A stretch of 24,461 bases of DNA from JAXFPC01 sp034180005 (GCA_034180005.1 JAXFPC010000027.1:1-24461); one strand, 5' to 3'. Numbered from the stretch's first letter, positions 1 to 8,133 are shown. Notes: a model not told the origin generated them from the letters alone. Numbers and translations are program-made.

Positions 1-1
1 G

Positions 2-1570
2 ACAAATACCGCAGACATCCTGCAGAGTATTTTGGCAGCTTTGGACGTGGTGCTGCCTGCGAACAAAGAACAGGTTGCTGAAATTGAAAGAGTGGTAATT
101 TCCAGTACCGTTGTGACGAATGCCATAGCAGAAGGGAAAGTTGCCCCGGTATTTCTTGCAGTTGTTACGGGCCCGGGGATGAATGTGGACGATAAATTTC
201 CCGTAAGCCCGGTTTATCTGGAGGGCTGCGTGGATCATCGCGGCAAAGTGACAGCGCCTCTCAATCTTGAGAAGCTGAGAGAACGTTCCGCGAGAGAGAA
301 TATTTCCTGTAGCGCGGTCAGTTGTAAATTCTCCGTACGTGAACCGTCACAGGAGCAAATGCTGGCGGAGCAACTCAGAAAGTTTGGCAGTCATAAAGTT
401 TTTCTGGGCAGCGAGATGAGCGGAGAGCTTAATTTTATCAGACGGACTAATTCGGCTTATTACGCTGCGGCTGTAAGCAATCTGTTCGACGTATTCTGCG
501 ATAGAGTAAGTACCGCTTTAGCTGTGCGTAATATTAAAGCTTCCGTACATATTTTGAAAGCTGACGGAGGAACCGTTCCTCTTTCGGCTGCAGCAGCGCA
601 TCCTGTGGAAGCTGTATTTACCGGACCGGCAGCTTCGGTTTTAGGTATCGAGGCTTTGACCATACCTTACGGTGACGGTATTTCTCTCGACGTGGGAGGC
701 ACGACTACGGATATAGCTTTTTGGCAGAACGGCAATCCTTTGATGGCGAAGAGAGGAGCAGTGATAAATTCCTTTCCCACCGCAGTTCGTTCTTTTCATA
801 TGCGCAGCGTAGGCATAGGCGGCGACAGCAGGATACGAAAGACGGCGTCCGGTTATACAGTTGGACCGGAGCGAGAAGGTAAAGCGGCAGCCTTGGGCGG
901 ATTGGAGGCGACGCTTTCCGACGCTTTAATTGCAGCCGGGTATGTGGAGTTCGGTGACGCGGGAAAATCTTACGCTGCTTTGCTGAGATTTGGTTCGGAC
1001 GTCAGCAAGGAAGCGCGGGCAATTATTGATGCCGCTGTTTCCAAATTGCAGCTTGTTATAGAAGAAATGCTTGCCGAATGGGAAAGACAACCTGTTTACA
1101 AAGTTGAGGATGTGCTGCGAGGTACAACATTTCATCCGGAAGTGCTTATTGGTGTCGGCGGCGGTGCGCCGGGATTGGTGCGGGCTTTGGGAGAGAAGAT
1201 GAATGTGCCCGTGGAAATTCCTTTGGGCGGTATGGTGGCTAACGCCGTGGGTGCAGCTGTGGCCAGACCGACTTTGGCTGCCGGACTTCATGCAGATACA
1301 ACAGAAGGAACATACATCATTCCGGAAAGCGGGCAACGCTGTAAACTGCCGCCGAATTTCAGTTTGCAGACAGGTCGGCATATTTTAGAACGATGGCTGC
1401 AGGAAAGAGCTTCAGCATGGCAGCTTTCAGATTTGGAAACGGAGCTGACTTCGTGCGAGCATTTTAAGACAATACACGGATATTACGACAGCGGTGATAT
1501 TTACAATTTGCGTATGCAGCTTAAACCAGGAATTCTTTATAAAGTCAAGGGAAAAGAGGTGAAGTTCTGA
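2..1570 (+). CDS. Hydantoinase/oxoprolinase family protein, 5' end cut by window edge
   Basis: The reading frame is open to the left edge. An internal TTG at 32 is not the start, because the codons before it (T-N-T-A-D-I-L-Q) match the family's usual TPTT-x-D stretch near residue 30, so roughly 30 residues including the first glycine-rich motif are missing. Seen: STTVVTNAIAEGK-like motif (STTV at window residues near 35), an AHPVEAVFTGPAASVLG segment, the ATPase-fold motif DVGGTTTDIAFW, and a C-terminal GVGGGAPGLV...VANAVGAAVA block, all typical of HyuA/N-methylhydantoinase A proteins. The family performs ATP-dependent opening of cyclic amides such as hydantoins or 5-oxoproline; the substrate here is unknown and no HyuB-type subunit is visible. 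Its TGA overlaps the ATG of the next gene by one base, implying translational coupling with the HDAC-fold hydrolase. Cytoplasmic; no signal peptide can be judged because the N-terminus is missing. Confidence 0.88.
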   Translation, partial: TNTADILQSILAALDVVLPANKEQVAEIERVVISSTVVTNAIAEGKVAPVFLAVVTGPGMNVDDKFPVSPVYLEGCVDHRGKVTAPLNLEKLRERSARENISCSAVSCKFSVREPSQEQMLAEQLRKFGSHKVFLGSEMSGELNFIRRTNSAYYAAAVSNLFDVFCDRVSTALAVRNIKASVHILKADGGTVPLSAAAAHPVEAVFTGPAASVLGIEALTIPYGDGISLDVGGTTTDIAFWQNGNPLMAKRGAVINSFPTAVRSFHMRSVGIGGDSRIRKTASGYTVGPEREGKAAALGGLEATLSDALIAAGYVEFGDAGKSYAALLRFGSDVSKEARAIIDAAVSKLQLVIEEMLAEWERQPVYKVEDVLRGTTFHPEVLIGVGGGAPGLVRALGEKMNVPVEIPLGGMVANAVGAAVARPTLAAGLHADTTEGTYIIPESGQRCKLPPNFSLQTGRHILERWLQERASAWQLSDLETELTSCEHFKTIHGYYDSGDIYNLRMQLKPGILYKVKGKEVKF

Positions 1571-2892
1571 TGCCGGCAAACACTTTGGGATTGATTTTCT
1601 TTCCTGCCTTTGATTGGATGATCAGTCCGGGACATCCGGAGCGTCAGGAGCGACTTCTCTATACTCGTGACCAACTGTCTGAAGAGGGGATTTTTGATTG
1701 TGAAGAAATCAGAGAATACAAACCGCGTCTGGCAGAAATTAACGATTTGCAGCGAGCGCATGTAGGCGTTCCGGAAATAGGACGTCTCATTACTCCTGCA
1801 CATCTTACTTCCGCAGGCGGATGTCTTGTTGCAGCCGACGCAGTTATGTCGGGTGAAGTAAAAAGAGCATTTGCTCTCGTCAGACCTCCGGGGCATCACG
1901 CCATGAGAGTGGTACATGGCATAAGAGGTTTTTGCACAGTGAATATAGAGGCGGTGATGGTGGAGTATTTGCGCAGTAAATATAATTTGCGCAGGATTGC
2001 CGTCGTTGATACGGACGTTCATCATGGAGACGGGTCTCAGGATATTTTTTACCATGATCCGGATGTGCTTTATATTTCTTTTCATCAAGACGGACGCACT
2101 CTTTACCCGGGTACAGGGTTTCTTGAAGAGGCCGGCAGTCCGGAAGCATGGGGGATGACAATCAATCTGCCTTTGCTTCCCGGAACGGGTGATGAGGGAC
2201 TGCATCGCTTGTATGACGGTCTGATAAAAAATATTTTGGAAGATTTTCAGCCGGAGTTGATCATAAATTCCGCAGGACAGGATAATCACTTCAGTGATCC
2301 TTTGGCTTCCATGCAGATTACTGCTCAGGGTTACGCAAAATTAGCTGATAAACTTAAAGCGGATATTGCTGTTTTAGAAGGAGGCTATTCTGTAGAAAGC
2401 GCGTTACCTTACGTTAATACGGGAATCATACTTGCTATGGCCGACATGGATTACAGCAGAGTAGTGGAACCGGACACATCTTTGCTTAGAAAGCAGGATT
2501 GGCGCTGTGATAAAAAAGTGGAGCAGCTGATTCGGGATGCCGGAGCATTGTATTTCGGCAGGGAGAAAAAGAGAGCGGAGTTGATTGCCGAGTGCGGCGG
2601 GCGTTGGAGCAGAAAAAAATACATTTATTACGATGAAGAAGGTATCAGAGAAGAGCAGCTTGAAACGGTGACGTATTGCAATAAAGGTTGCGGAGGATAT
2701 TATTCGATTGCTTCGGAAGCCATTGGCACAAGATTTGGCAATCAAAACGCTTATATAGTTTGCGTTCCCAGGTATATCTGCCCGAATTGTCGGGCAAAAG
2801 CAAAGGATGAAGCTGCGGCGGCAAAAAGAAGCGGACAGTGGCAGAACATATTCATTCAGAATATAGCTGACGGATATATTGAAAAATTATAA
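1570..2892 (+). CDS. Histone-deacetylase-family amidohydrolase with C-terminal Cys cluster
   Basis: This 440-residue protein has the arginase/deacetylase fold: PGHPERQERL at 20-29, the catalytic His pair in RPPGHHAM (His109/His110), the metal-binding DTDVHHGDG (Asp149, His151), the third metal ligand in SAGQDNH (Asp238) and the GGY tyrosine (Tyr273). Bacterial members are Zn-dependent amidohydrolases acting on acetylated polyamines, acetoin-related or other N-acyl compounds. After about residue 300 comes a tail outside the catalytic core, with Cys370, Cys374 (CNKGC) and CPNC (Cys404/Cys407), which could form a zinc ribbon. Start ATG overlaps the hydantoinase stop (TGATG), so the two are co-translated and may act in one amide-degrading pathway. 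The substrate cannot be named from sequence. The next gene follows 27 bases on, in the same direction. Confidence 0.87.
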   Translation: MPANTLGLIFFPAFDWMISPGHPERQERLLYTRDQLSEEGIFDCEEIREYKPRLAEINDLQRAHVGVPEIGRLITPAHLTSAGGCLVAADAVMSGEVKRAFALVRPPGHHAMRVVHGIRGFCTVNIEAVMVEYLRSKYNLRRIAVVDTDVHHGDGSQDIFYHDPDVLYISFHQDGRTLYPGTGFLEEAGSPEAWGMTINLPLLPGTGDEGLHRLYDGLIKNILEDFQPELIINSAGQDNHFSDPLASMQITAQGYAKLADKLKADIAVLEGGYSVESALPYVNTGIILAMADMDYSRVVEPDTSLLRKQDWRCDKKVEQLIRDAGALYFGREKKRAELIAECGGRWSRKKYIYYDEEGIREEQLETVTYCNKGCGGYYSIASEAIGTRFGNQNAYIVCVPRYICPNCRAKAKDEAAAAKRSGQWQNIFIQNIADGYIEKL

Positions 2893-2919
2893 ATTTCAAC
2901 AGAAAGAAGGAAGGTTATT

Positions 2920-3516
2920 TTGGTAATTCAGGAATTAATAATCGCCACTACAAATGTCGGCAAGACGGAAGAATTCAGAGAGCTTATGAAAGAGCTGCCG
3001 GTGGAAATAAAATCTTTGACTGATTATCCGGAGATTGAAGCTCCTCAGGAAAACGGTCGCACATTTGCTGCTAATGCTCGCATAAAGGCGCAGCATTATG
3101 CTCGCCTGACAGGCTTGCCTTGTCTTGCCGACGATTCCGGCTTGGAAGTGCAGGCACTGGAAGGGGCTCCAGGTGTACGCAGTGCCAGATATGCCGGAGA
3201 AGAAGCAACAGACGCGGATAATAATCAGCTGCTGTTACACAATATGAAATTTCAGGTGAAAAGAGCCTGTCGTTTCAGGTGCGCTTTGTGCGTCGCTTTG
3301 CCCACAGGAAAAGTTGTTTATGAAACGGACGGTATCTGTGACGGCATGCTGCTGCATGAACCTTTGGGAGAAAACGGTTTCGGCTATGATCCGTTGTTTT
3401 GGTCAACGGATCTGCACAAGGGATTAGGGGAAGCGGAGCCGGCAGAAAAGAACAAAATCAGTCATAGAGGTAAAGCTGTGAAAAAACTTGTTTCGATGTG
3501 GAGCAAAAAGAAATGA
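2920..3516 (+). CDS. rdgB: XTP/dITP diphosphatase (RdgB/HAM1 family)
   Basis: The 198-residue product hydrolyses non-canonical purine nucleoside triphosphates (XTP, dITP/ITP) to monophosphates, cleaning the nucleotide pool. Family motifs visible are IIATTNVGKTEEF near the N-terminus (nucleotide binding), LADDSGLEV with the catalytic acidic pair (Asp71/Asp72), GAPGVRSARYAG, FGYDPLF and the C-terminal SHRGKAV. Length is normal. The start is TTG at 2920, supported by the strong site AGAAGGAAGG at 2904-2913 with 6 bases to the start; no in-frame ATG lies before the first conserved motif. Its end overlaps the next gene (ATGA), the usual rdgB/phosphoesterase pairing in Bacillota. Confidence 0.96.
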   Translation: MVIQELIIATTNVGKTEEFRELMKELPVEIKSLTDYPEIEAPQENGRTFAANARIKAQHYARLTGLPCLADDSGLEVQALEGAPGVRSARYAGEEATDADNNQLLLHNMKFQVKRACRFRCALCVALPTGKVVYETDGICDGMLLHEPLGENGFGYDPLFWSTDLHKGLGEAEPAEKNKISHRGKAVKKLVSMWSKKK

Positions 3517-3986
3517 AACTCGGAATCACGGGTGACACTCACGGAAGCCTTGCTTCCATGCGCAAAATTTTACAAGTTTCTCCGCCTGTGGAAATGTGGC
3601 TGCACGCCGGCGACCATGCTGAGGATGCCAATTTTTTTTCGCAGGCGACAGGTCTTCCGACAGTGTGTGTCAGCGGTAATTGTGATTTCGGTTCCGCTGC
3701 AAAACCGGATGAGTTTCTTGAGTTGGAAGGAAGTCATATATGGTTGACGCACGGGCATAAATATTTGCGCTTTTCCGAGAAATCAGATTTGACGTATTGG
3801 GCCGGAGTTTTCGGAGCAGATATAGCAGTTTACGGTCACACTCATGTGCCGATGATAGACAGCAGCGGAATCCTGCTGCTTAATCCGGGAAGTCCGTTTC
3901 GCCCCAGAGGCGGCTCTCGCCCCGGGTTTATTGTGCTGACGTTAAAGCGTGGGCAAAATCCTTCAGCTGAGTTTGTTGAGTTGTGA
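3513..3986 (+). CDS. YfcE/MJ0936-type metallophosphoesterase
   Basis: A 157-residue calcineurin-like phosphoesterase. All metal-binding motifs are present in order: GDTHG (7-11), HAGDH, GNCD, THGH and GHTH. Homologues hydrolyse phosphodiesters in vitro with Mn or other divalent metals; the physiological substrate is unsettled. A GTG-initiated longer form from 3498 is possible, but ATG at 3513 fits better: it overlaps the rdgB stop as ATGA, has GGAG upstream at about 3500-3503, and puts the GDTHG motif at the usual distance from the N-terminus. Co-transcribed with rdgB. No clear terminator follows. Confidence 0.93.
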   Translation: MKLGITGDTHGSLASMRKILQVSPPVEMWLHAGDHAEDANFFSQATGLPTVCVSGNCDFGSAAKPDEFLELEGSHIWLTHGHKYLRFSEKSDLTYWAGVFGADIAVYGHTHVPMIDSSGILLLNPGSPFRPRGGSRPGFIVLTLKRGQNPSAEFVEL

Positions 3987-4036
3987 ATATATTTTAGACG
4001 GATTAGATGCGGCGCCTGTGGTTTACTTAAAAATGC

Positions 4037-4065
4037 TTGCATAAAAGTTGTTCTTGTTTTAAAAT
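4037..4065 (+). promoter_or_regulatory. Promoter of the malic enzyme-fumarase operon
   Basis: TTGCAT (4037-4042), 17 bases, TAAAAT (4060-4065). A second possible pairing is TTGTTC (4048-4053), 16 bases, TATACA (4070-4075). The start codon is at 4104, leaving a short leader with a TTGGAGGG ribosome binding site at 4088-4094. Confidence 0.6.
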
Positions 4066-4103
4066 ATAGTATACACTAAATGAACTTTTGGAGGGAATAT
4101 AGT

Positions 4104-5333
4104 ATGACATTAAGAGACGAAGCACTGAAACTTCACTTGGATCATAACGGTAAGATTGAGATTGCCTGTAAAGTTCCTCTGGCTGACAGCTACGATTTAT
4201 CCATAGCGTATACGCCAGGTGTTGCCGAACCGTGCAAAGAAATAAAAGCAAATAAAGATTTTTCCTTTGAATATACATGCCGCGGAAATATGGTTGCAGT
4301 TGTTACCGACGGTACTCGTGTCTTGGGACTGGGAGATATAGGGCCTGAAGCTGCGATGCCGGTGATGGAAGGAAAGGCTGCTCTTTTTAAAACTTTCGGT
4401 GACGTTGACGCCGTACCGATTTGCTTGGACACTAAAGATCCTGATGAATTTATCAGAACAGTAAAGTTGTTGCAGCCAAACTATTCAGGTATAAATCTGG
4501 AAGATATTTCTTCTCCGAAATGTTATGAAATAGAGCGCCGACTGAAAGAGATATGTGATATACCTGTTTTCCATGACGATCAACACGGTACTGCGATTGC
4601 TTGTTTAGCTGCAGTTATAGGTGCGCTTCGCTTCGTAAAAAAAGATCTTAAATCCTCGCGTATCGTAGTCAACGGCTGCGGCGCGGCCGGCAGCGCCATC
4701 GGCAGATTATTGGTGAATATGGGCGCAGAAAATGTTATTATGGTAGATCGCTGTGGAGCTATCTACGAAGGAATAGATGCTTCTCTGGATGATGTTCAAC
4801 TATATCTGTCCAAAGTTACAAATAAGGAAAAACGCAAGGGAACTTTGGCCGATGTGGCGCGCGGCGCTGACGTTTTGATCGGTGTTTCTGGGCCGAATAT
4901 ATTCACGGCTGAAATTATGAGAAGCATGGCTGCAAAAGCCGTGGTTTTCGGTTTGGCCAATCCGGTTCCGGAAACGTCTTATGAGGCGGCGAAGGAAGCC
5001 GGCGTAGCCGTAGCAGGAACAGGACGTAGCGACAGTCCGAATCAAGTGAATAATGTGTCAGTTTTTCCGGGAGTCTTTCGCGGTGCTATTGATGTGAGAG
5101 CAAAATCTATTACTGAAGAAATGAAAATTGCGGCTGTTTACGCCATCGCCGGTTTGATTGACGAAAAAGATTTGCGCGAGGATTACGTCGTGCCAGGAGC
5201 ATTCGATCCGCGACTGGCTCCTGCAGTTGCTGCAGCTGTTGCAAAAACTGCAATAGAAACAGGCATGGCCCGCAAAATAATCGATCCGGAAGAAATCAGG
5301 AAAAATACTGCTAAGCGCATAGCGCGTACTTGA
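4104..5333 (+). CDS. Malic enzyme (malate dehydrogenase, decarboxylating)
   Basis: The 409-residue protein is the short bacterial malic enzyme that oxidatively decarboxylates malate to pyruvate and CO2 with NAD(P). Seen: the substrate loop SIAYTPGVAEPC with catalytic Tyr36, the catalytic Lys91 in PVMEGKAALFK, metal ligands in INLEDIS (Glu133/Asp134) and VFHDDQHGTAI (around Asp159), the Rossmann motif VVNGCGAAGSAIGR near 188-201 and a C-terminal FGLANPVPE block. Cofactor preference cannot be read with certainty. An upstream in-frame ATG at 4080 exists, but TTGGAGGG at 4088-4094 lies inside that extension and serves the ATG at 4104, which also gives the canonical MTLRDEAL start. It is the first gene of an operon with fumarase, 23 bases upstream of the alpha subunit. 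Confidence 0.95.
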   Translation: MTLRDEALKLHLDHNGKIEIACKVPLADSYDLSIAYTPGVAEPCKEIKANKDFSFEYTCRGNMVAVVTDGTRVLGLGDIGPEAAMPVMEGKAALFKTFGDVDAVPICLDTKDPDEFIRTVKLLQPNYSGINLEDISSPKCYEIERRLKEICDIPVFHDDQHGTAIACLAAVIGALRFVKKDLKSSRIVVNGCGAAGSAIGRLLVNMGAENVIMVDRCGAIYEGIDASLDDVQLYLSKVTNKEKRKGTLADVARGADVLIGVSGPNIFTAEIMRSMAAKAVVFGLANPVPETSYEAAKEAGVAVAGTGRSDSPNQVNNVSVFPGVFRGAIDVRAKSITEEMKIAAVYAIAGLIDEKDLREDYVVPGAFDPRLAPAVAAAVAKTAIETGMARKIIDPEEIRKNTAKRIART

Positions 5334-5356
5334 CCAGTGTTGGAGGATTTAACAAC

Positions 5357-6202
5357 ATGAGAGAGATAGATGTCGCTGAGATAAAAAGAATTGTCGCCGA
5401 GCTTTGTGTTGAGTCCTGCTACTATCTTCCGGAAGAAGTAGTGGCCAAACTTAAAGCTTCGGAAGCCGAAGAGGAGTCCTCGTTGGGCAGAGAAATCTTG
5501 GGGACTATTATTGAAAATGCCAGATTGGCAAAGGAAAAGTCGGTACCTTTGTGTCAAGATACCGGACTGACTGTAGTCTTTCTTGAGATAGGACAGGATG
5601 TACATTTTGTCGGCGGAGATTTATACGAAGCTGTTAATGCCGGAGTGGCTCAAGGATATACGGAGGGATATTTGCGCAAATCTTCTGTGGCGGATCCATT
5701 GTTTGCTCGCAAAAATACTGGAGATAATACTCCGGCTATAATTCACACTTCTATAGTTCCGGGAGAAAAAGTGAAAATAACAGTATCCCCTAAAGGTTGC
5801 GGCAGTGAGAATATGGGGGCGTTGAAAATGCTTAAACCTGCAGACGGAGTTGAAGGTATTAAGCAGTTCGTAGTAGATACGGTGCGCAATGCAGGACCTA
5901 ATCCTTGTCCGCCGGTAACGGTTGGCGTAGGAATTGGCGGCAACATGGAGAAGGCTGCACTTTTGGCCAAGTATTCTCTCATTCGCGTCTTGGGTGAGCA
6001 TAACAGCGATGCTCTTTATGCGAAACTGGAGGAAGAATTGCTGGAACTGGTCAATAAAACCGGAGTAGGTCCTTCTGGGTTGGGCGGCAGAACAACAGCT
6101 CTGGCAGTAAATATTGAATATGCTCCTACGCACATAGGCGGACTTCCGTGCGCTGTAAATCTTAACTGCCATGCCGCTCGACGTGCGCAGGCGGAAATAT
6201 AG
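5357..6202 (+). CDS. fumA: Class I fumarate hydratase, alpha subunit
   Basis: The 281-residue alpha chain of the two-subunit, oxygen-sensitive [4Fe-4S] fumarase that interconverts fumarate and malate. Likely cluster ligands are Cys66 (PLCQDTG), Cys184 (NPCPP) and Cys271 (LNCHAARR), by comparison with known class I enzymes; GCGSENMGALKML near 147-159 and VGIGGNMEKAALLAK near 191-205 are further family signatures. The ATG at 5357 is preferred over a TTG at 5330, which would overlap the malic enzyme stop, because GGAGG at 5342-5346 lies inside the longer form. The beta subunit follows 9 bases later. A related tartrate dehydratase reading is possible, but the malic enzyme neighbour favours fumarase. 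Confidence 0.93.
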   Translation: MREIDVAEIKRIVAELCVESCYYLPEEVVAKLKASEAEEESSLGREILGTIIENARLAKEKSVPLCQDTGLTVVFLEIGQDVHFVGGDLYEAVNAGVAQGYTEGYLRKSSVADPLFARKNTGDNTPAIIHTSIVPGEKVKITVSPKGCGSENMGALKMLKPADGVEGIKQFVVDTVRNAGPNPCPPVTVGVGIGGNMEKAALLAKYSLIRVLGEHNSDALYAKLEEELLELVNKTGVGPSGLGGRTTALAVNIEYAPTHIGGLPCAVNLNCHAARRAQAEI

Positions 6203-6211
6203 GAGGCTGCT

Positions 6212-6772
6212 ATGAAGGAAGGAATAAAATATATTACGACACCTTTAACGGCTGCTACTGTTAAAGATTTGCGCGCCGGAGATGTGGTGCGCATCAGCGG
6301 TTATATCTATACTGCCAGAGATGCGGCGCATAAAAGATTGACGGAAGCGATGGAGAGAGGTGAAGCTTTGCCGATAGATCTTCAGGATAATGTGATTTAT
6401 TATGTCGGTCCGACTCCTGCGAAACCGGGACAGATAGTCGGAAGTGCCGGACCTACGACTAGCGGCCGCATGGATAAATACACTCCTGCGATGCTGGAAC
6501 GCGGTATGCGCGGGATGATCGGCAAAGGTCTGAGGAGTGATGAAGTGATTGAAGCATGCGTAAAGTACGGCGCGGTATATTTTGTTGCCATAGGCGGAGC
6601 TGCTGCAGTGATCGCGGAATCAATCAAGGGTGAAACGATGATTGCTTACGAAGATTTAGGACCTGAAGCGATCCGCAGATATGAAGTGAAAGATTTTCCC
6701 GCCATTGTCTGCGTAGACAGTTACGGCAACGATTTTTATAAAGAAGGAATCAAAATATATAATAGAGAATAA
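6212..6772 (+). CDS. fumB: Class I fumarate hydratase, beta subunit
   Basis: The 186-residue beta chain completing the fumarase. It carries LRAGDVVRISGYIYTARDAAHKRL (family LxaGD...TaRDaAHkR), YVGPTPAKPGQIVGSAGPTTSGRMD and KGxxs near GMIGKGLRSDEV, all typical of the C-terminal domain of class I fumarases and tartrate dehydratases. Start ATG 6212 has AGGAGG at 6201-6206 overlapping the alpha subunit stop, so the two chains should be made in equal amounts. A strong terminator follows at 6797. The symbol is for the split beta chain, not the E. coli single-chain fumB. Confidence 0.93.
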   Translation: MKEGIKYITTPLTAATVKDLRAGDVVRISGYIYTARDAAHKRLTEAMERGEALPIDLQDNVIYYVGPTPAKPGQIVGSAGPTTSGRMDKYTPAMLERGMRGMIGKGLRSDEVIEACVKYGAVYFVAIGGAAAVIAESIKGETMIAYEDLGPEAIRRYEVKDFPAIVCVDSYGNDFYKEGIKIYNRE

Positions 6773-6796
6773 TGCTTTCAATGTAACAACTATAAC

Positions 6797-6829
6797 AAAA
6801 AACAGAGCGGTATTTTCCGCTCTGTTTTT
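6797..6829 (+). terminator. Rho-independent terminator after the fumarase genes
   Basis: Stem ACAGAGCGG (6802-6810) with CCGCTCTGT (6817-6825), loop TATTTT, followed by a T run. It ends the malic enzyme-fumarase operon just before the metQ promoter. Confidence 0.92.
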
Positions 6830-6844
6830 GTTTGAGATTTTCCC

Positions 6845-6873
6845 TTGACAAAAAAGTCGGCTTGAGTTAATAT
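6845..6873 (+). promoter_or_regulatory. Promoter of the SAM-riboswitch/metQ unit
   Basis: TTGACA (6845-6850), 17 bases, TAATAT (6868-6873), placing transcription start near 6880, just before the riboswitch aptamer. Confidence 0.85.
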
Positions 6874-6892
6874 TACAGCAATTTCACAACGG

Positions 6893-7030
6893 GCTCTTAT
6901 CGAGAGTGGCTGAGGGAACAGGCCCTATGACGTCCGGCAACCAAGCTTTGCTATGGTGCTACATCCTGCAAGAGTAAAATCTTGGAAGATGAGAGAAAGG
7001 CAGATGCTCTTTCTCCGGAAAGAGTTTTTT
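6893..7030 (+). ncRNA. SAM-I (S-box) riboswitch with transcription terminator
   Basis: The aptamer shows the S-box consensus: GAGTGGCTGAGGGA, GGCCCTATGA and CCGGCAACC. P1 forms between CTCTTATC (6894-6901) and GATGAGAG (6988-6995), with one G-U pair. The expression platform is readable: terminator stem CTCTTTC (7007-7013) with GAAAGAG (7018-7024) and six T (7025-7030); the competing antiterminator pairs GAGAAAG (6993-6999) with CTTTCTC (7009-7015). The antiterminator uses the 3' strand of P1, so SAM binding should hold P1 and permit termination: transcription of metQ is predicted to be on when SAM, hence methionine, is scarce. This fills the 302-base gap between the fumarase and metQ genes together with the terminator and promoter listed here. 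Confidence 0.95.
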
Positions 7031-7075
7031 CTTGTTTGAGCTGAATTTATAGTGTGAAAATAAGGAGGAATATTT

Positions 7076-7903
7076 ATGAAAAAATTATTGCTGACTTTGC
7101 TTGCATTGGTGAGCATAGCTGTCGTTGCCGCCGGTTGCGGTGGTGGAGATGACAAAAAAACTGCTCCTGCCGGAGATAAAAAACAGGTTACATTGAAAGT
7201 CGGCGCCACAGCCGTGCCACATGCCGAGATACTCAATCACGTGAAGTCTTCGTTGGCTAAGGATGGCGTAAATCTGGAAATTATCGAATTCAGCGACTAT
7301 GTAAAGCCGAATCTTTCCTTAAATGACAAGGAATTAGACGCTAACTTTTTCCAGCATGAACCTTATCTGGATACTTTCGTAGTTGAGAGAAAGCTGCCTT
7401 TGGTTTCTGCCGGTAAAGTGCACATTGAGCCTATGGGTATCTATTCCAAAAAAATCAAAGACTTGAAAGATATTCCTGACGGAGCAAAGATAGCCATTCC
7501 CAACGATCCTTCCAATGCGGGCAGATCGCTGGCTTTGCTGCAGAGTGCAAAATTGCTTCAGCTTAAAGAAGGTGTGGGCGTAAAGGCTACTGTGGGCGAC
7601 ATTACGGGCAACGACAAAAAACTGCAGATTATTGAAATAGAAGCTGCTCTCTTGCCTCGCTCTTTGGATGATACTGATCTGTCCGTTATTAATTCCAATT
7701 TCGCTATGGAAGCAAAACTTAATCCTGTGAAGGATTCTCTTTTTACAGAACCTAAAGAGTCTCCCTACGCTAACATTGTAGCTGTACGTAAGGGCGACGA
7801 AAATCGTCCGGAGATTCAAAAATTGATGAAAGCTCTTCGGTCTGAGGAAGTAAAAAAATTCATCGACGAAAAATACAAAGGCGCTGTTGTAGCTGCTTTT
7901 TAA
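7076..7903 (+). CDS. metQ: Methionine-binding lipoprotein (MetQ/NlpA family)
   Basis: The 275-residue precursor begins with a lysine pair, a hydrophobic segment and the lipobox VAAGC (Cys21), so it is exported, lipidated and anchored outside the inner membrane. The mature part has the NlpA_lipoprotein pattern: KVGATAVPHAEIL, FSDYVKPN, DANFFQHEPYLD, GKVHIEPMGIYS, IAIPNDPSNAGRSL. It is the solute-binding part of the MetNIQ methionine importer. The SAM-I riboswitch upstream supports methionine as ligand. metN and metI are not adjacent: a terminator follows at once and the next gene is sfsA, so the ATPase and permease must be elsewhere or MetQ acts as an extra binding protein. TAAGGAGGAA lies just upstream of the ATG. 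Confidence 0.94.
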   Translation: MKKLLLTLLALVSIAVVAAGCGGGDDKKTAPAGDKKQVTLKVGATAVPHAEILNHVKSSLAKDGVNLEIIEFSDYVKPNLSLNDKELDANFFQHEPYLDTFVVERKLPLVSAGKVHIEPMGIYSKKIKDLKDIPDGAKIAIPNDPSNAGRSLALLQSAKLLQLKEGVGVKATVGDITGNDKKLQIIEIEAALLPRSLDDTDLSVINSNFAMEAKLNPVKDSLFTEPKESPYANIVAVRKGDENRPEIQKLMKALRSEEVKKFIDEKYKGAVVAAF

Positions 7904-7910
7904 TATCGCA

Positions 7911-7943
7911 AAAATATCCGATCCTCGGATCGGATATTTTTTT
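7911..7943 (+). terminator. Terminator after metQ
   Basis: ATCCGATCC (7916-7924) pairs with GGATCGGAT (7927-7935), extended by an A run on the left and a T run (7937-7943) on the right. Confidence 0.9.
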
Positions 7944-8084
7944 CGCAGATAGCATGCCTGTCAGCGGAATATTTTTATTTGCAAACAATTAAATTAACTT
8001 GTATTGTCAAAGTAAGAGCTTCAAGATTTTACTCAGAGTAGCGATGTGCAGATAAAATTGCGGGCGATAATTTTCTCTAAATAT

Positions 8085-8113
8085 TTTTCAATACATTCGA
8101 GTTGTGATAAAAT
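8085..8113 (+). promoter_or_regulatory. Possible sfsA promoter
   Basis: TTTTCA (8085-8090), 17 bases, TAAAAT (8108-8113). The -35 is weak. The GTG at 8104 that would extend sfsA lies within this element, which supports the downstream ATG at 8134. Confidence 0.4.
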
Positions 8114-8133
8114 GTATCCGAGATGGTGATTGT

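Noticed and set aside
926..1381. Minus-strand open frame of 151 codons within the hydantoinase gene
   Set aside because: Antisense shadow; no recognisable domain and no initiation signals.
1537..2289. Long minus-strand open frame (250 codons) opposite the HDAC-fold gene
   Set aside because: It lies antisense to a gene with clear catalytic motifs, has no ribosome site and its product is rich in Cys, His, Arg and Ser in the way antisense frames are.
5621..6172. Minus-strand open frame of 183 codons within fumA
   Set aside because: The conserved fumarase motifs are on the plus strand; the opposite product is a low-information shadow.
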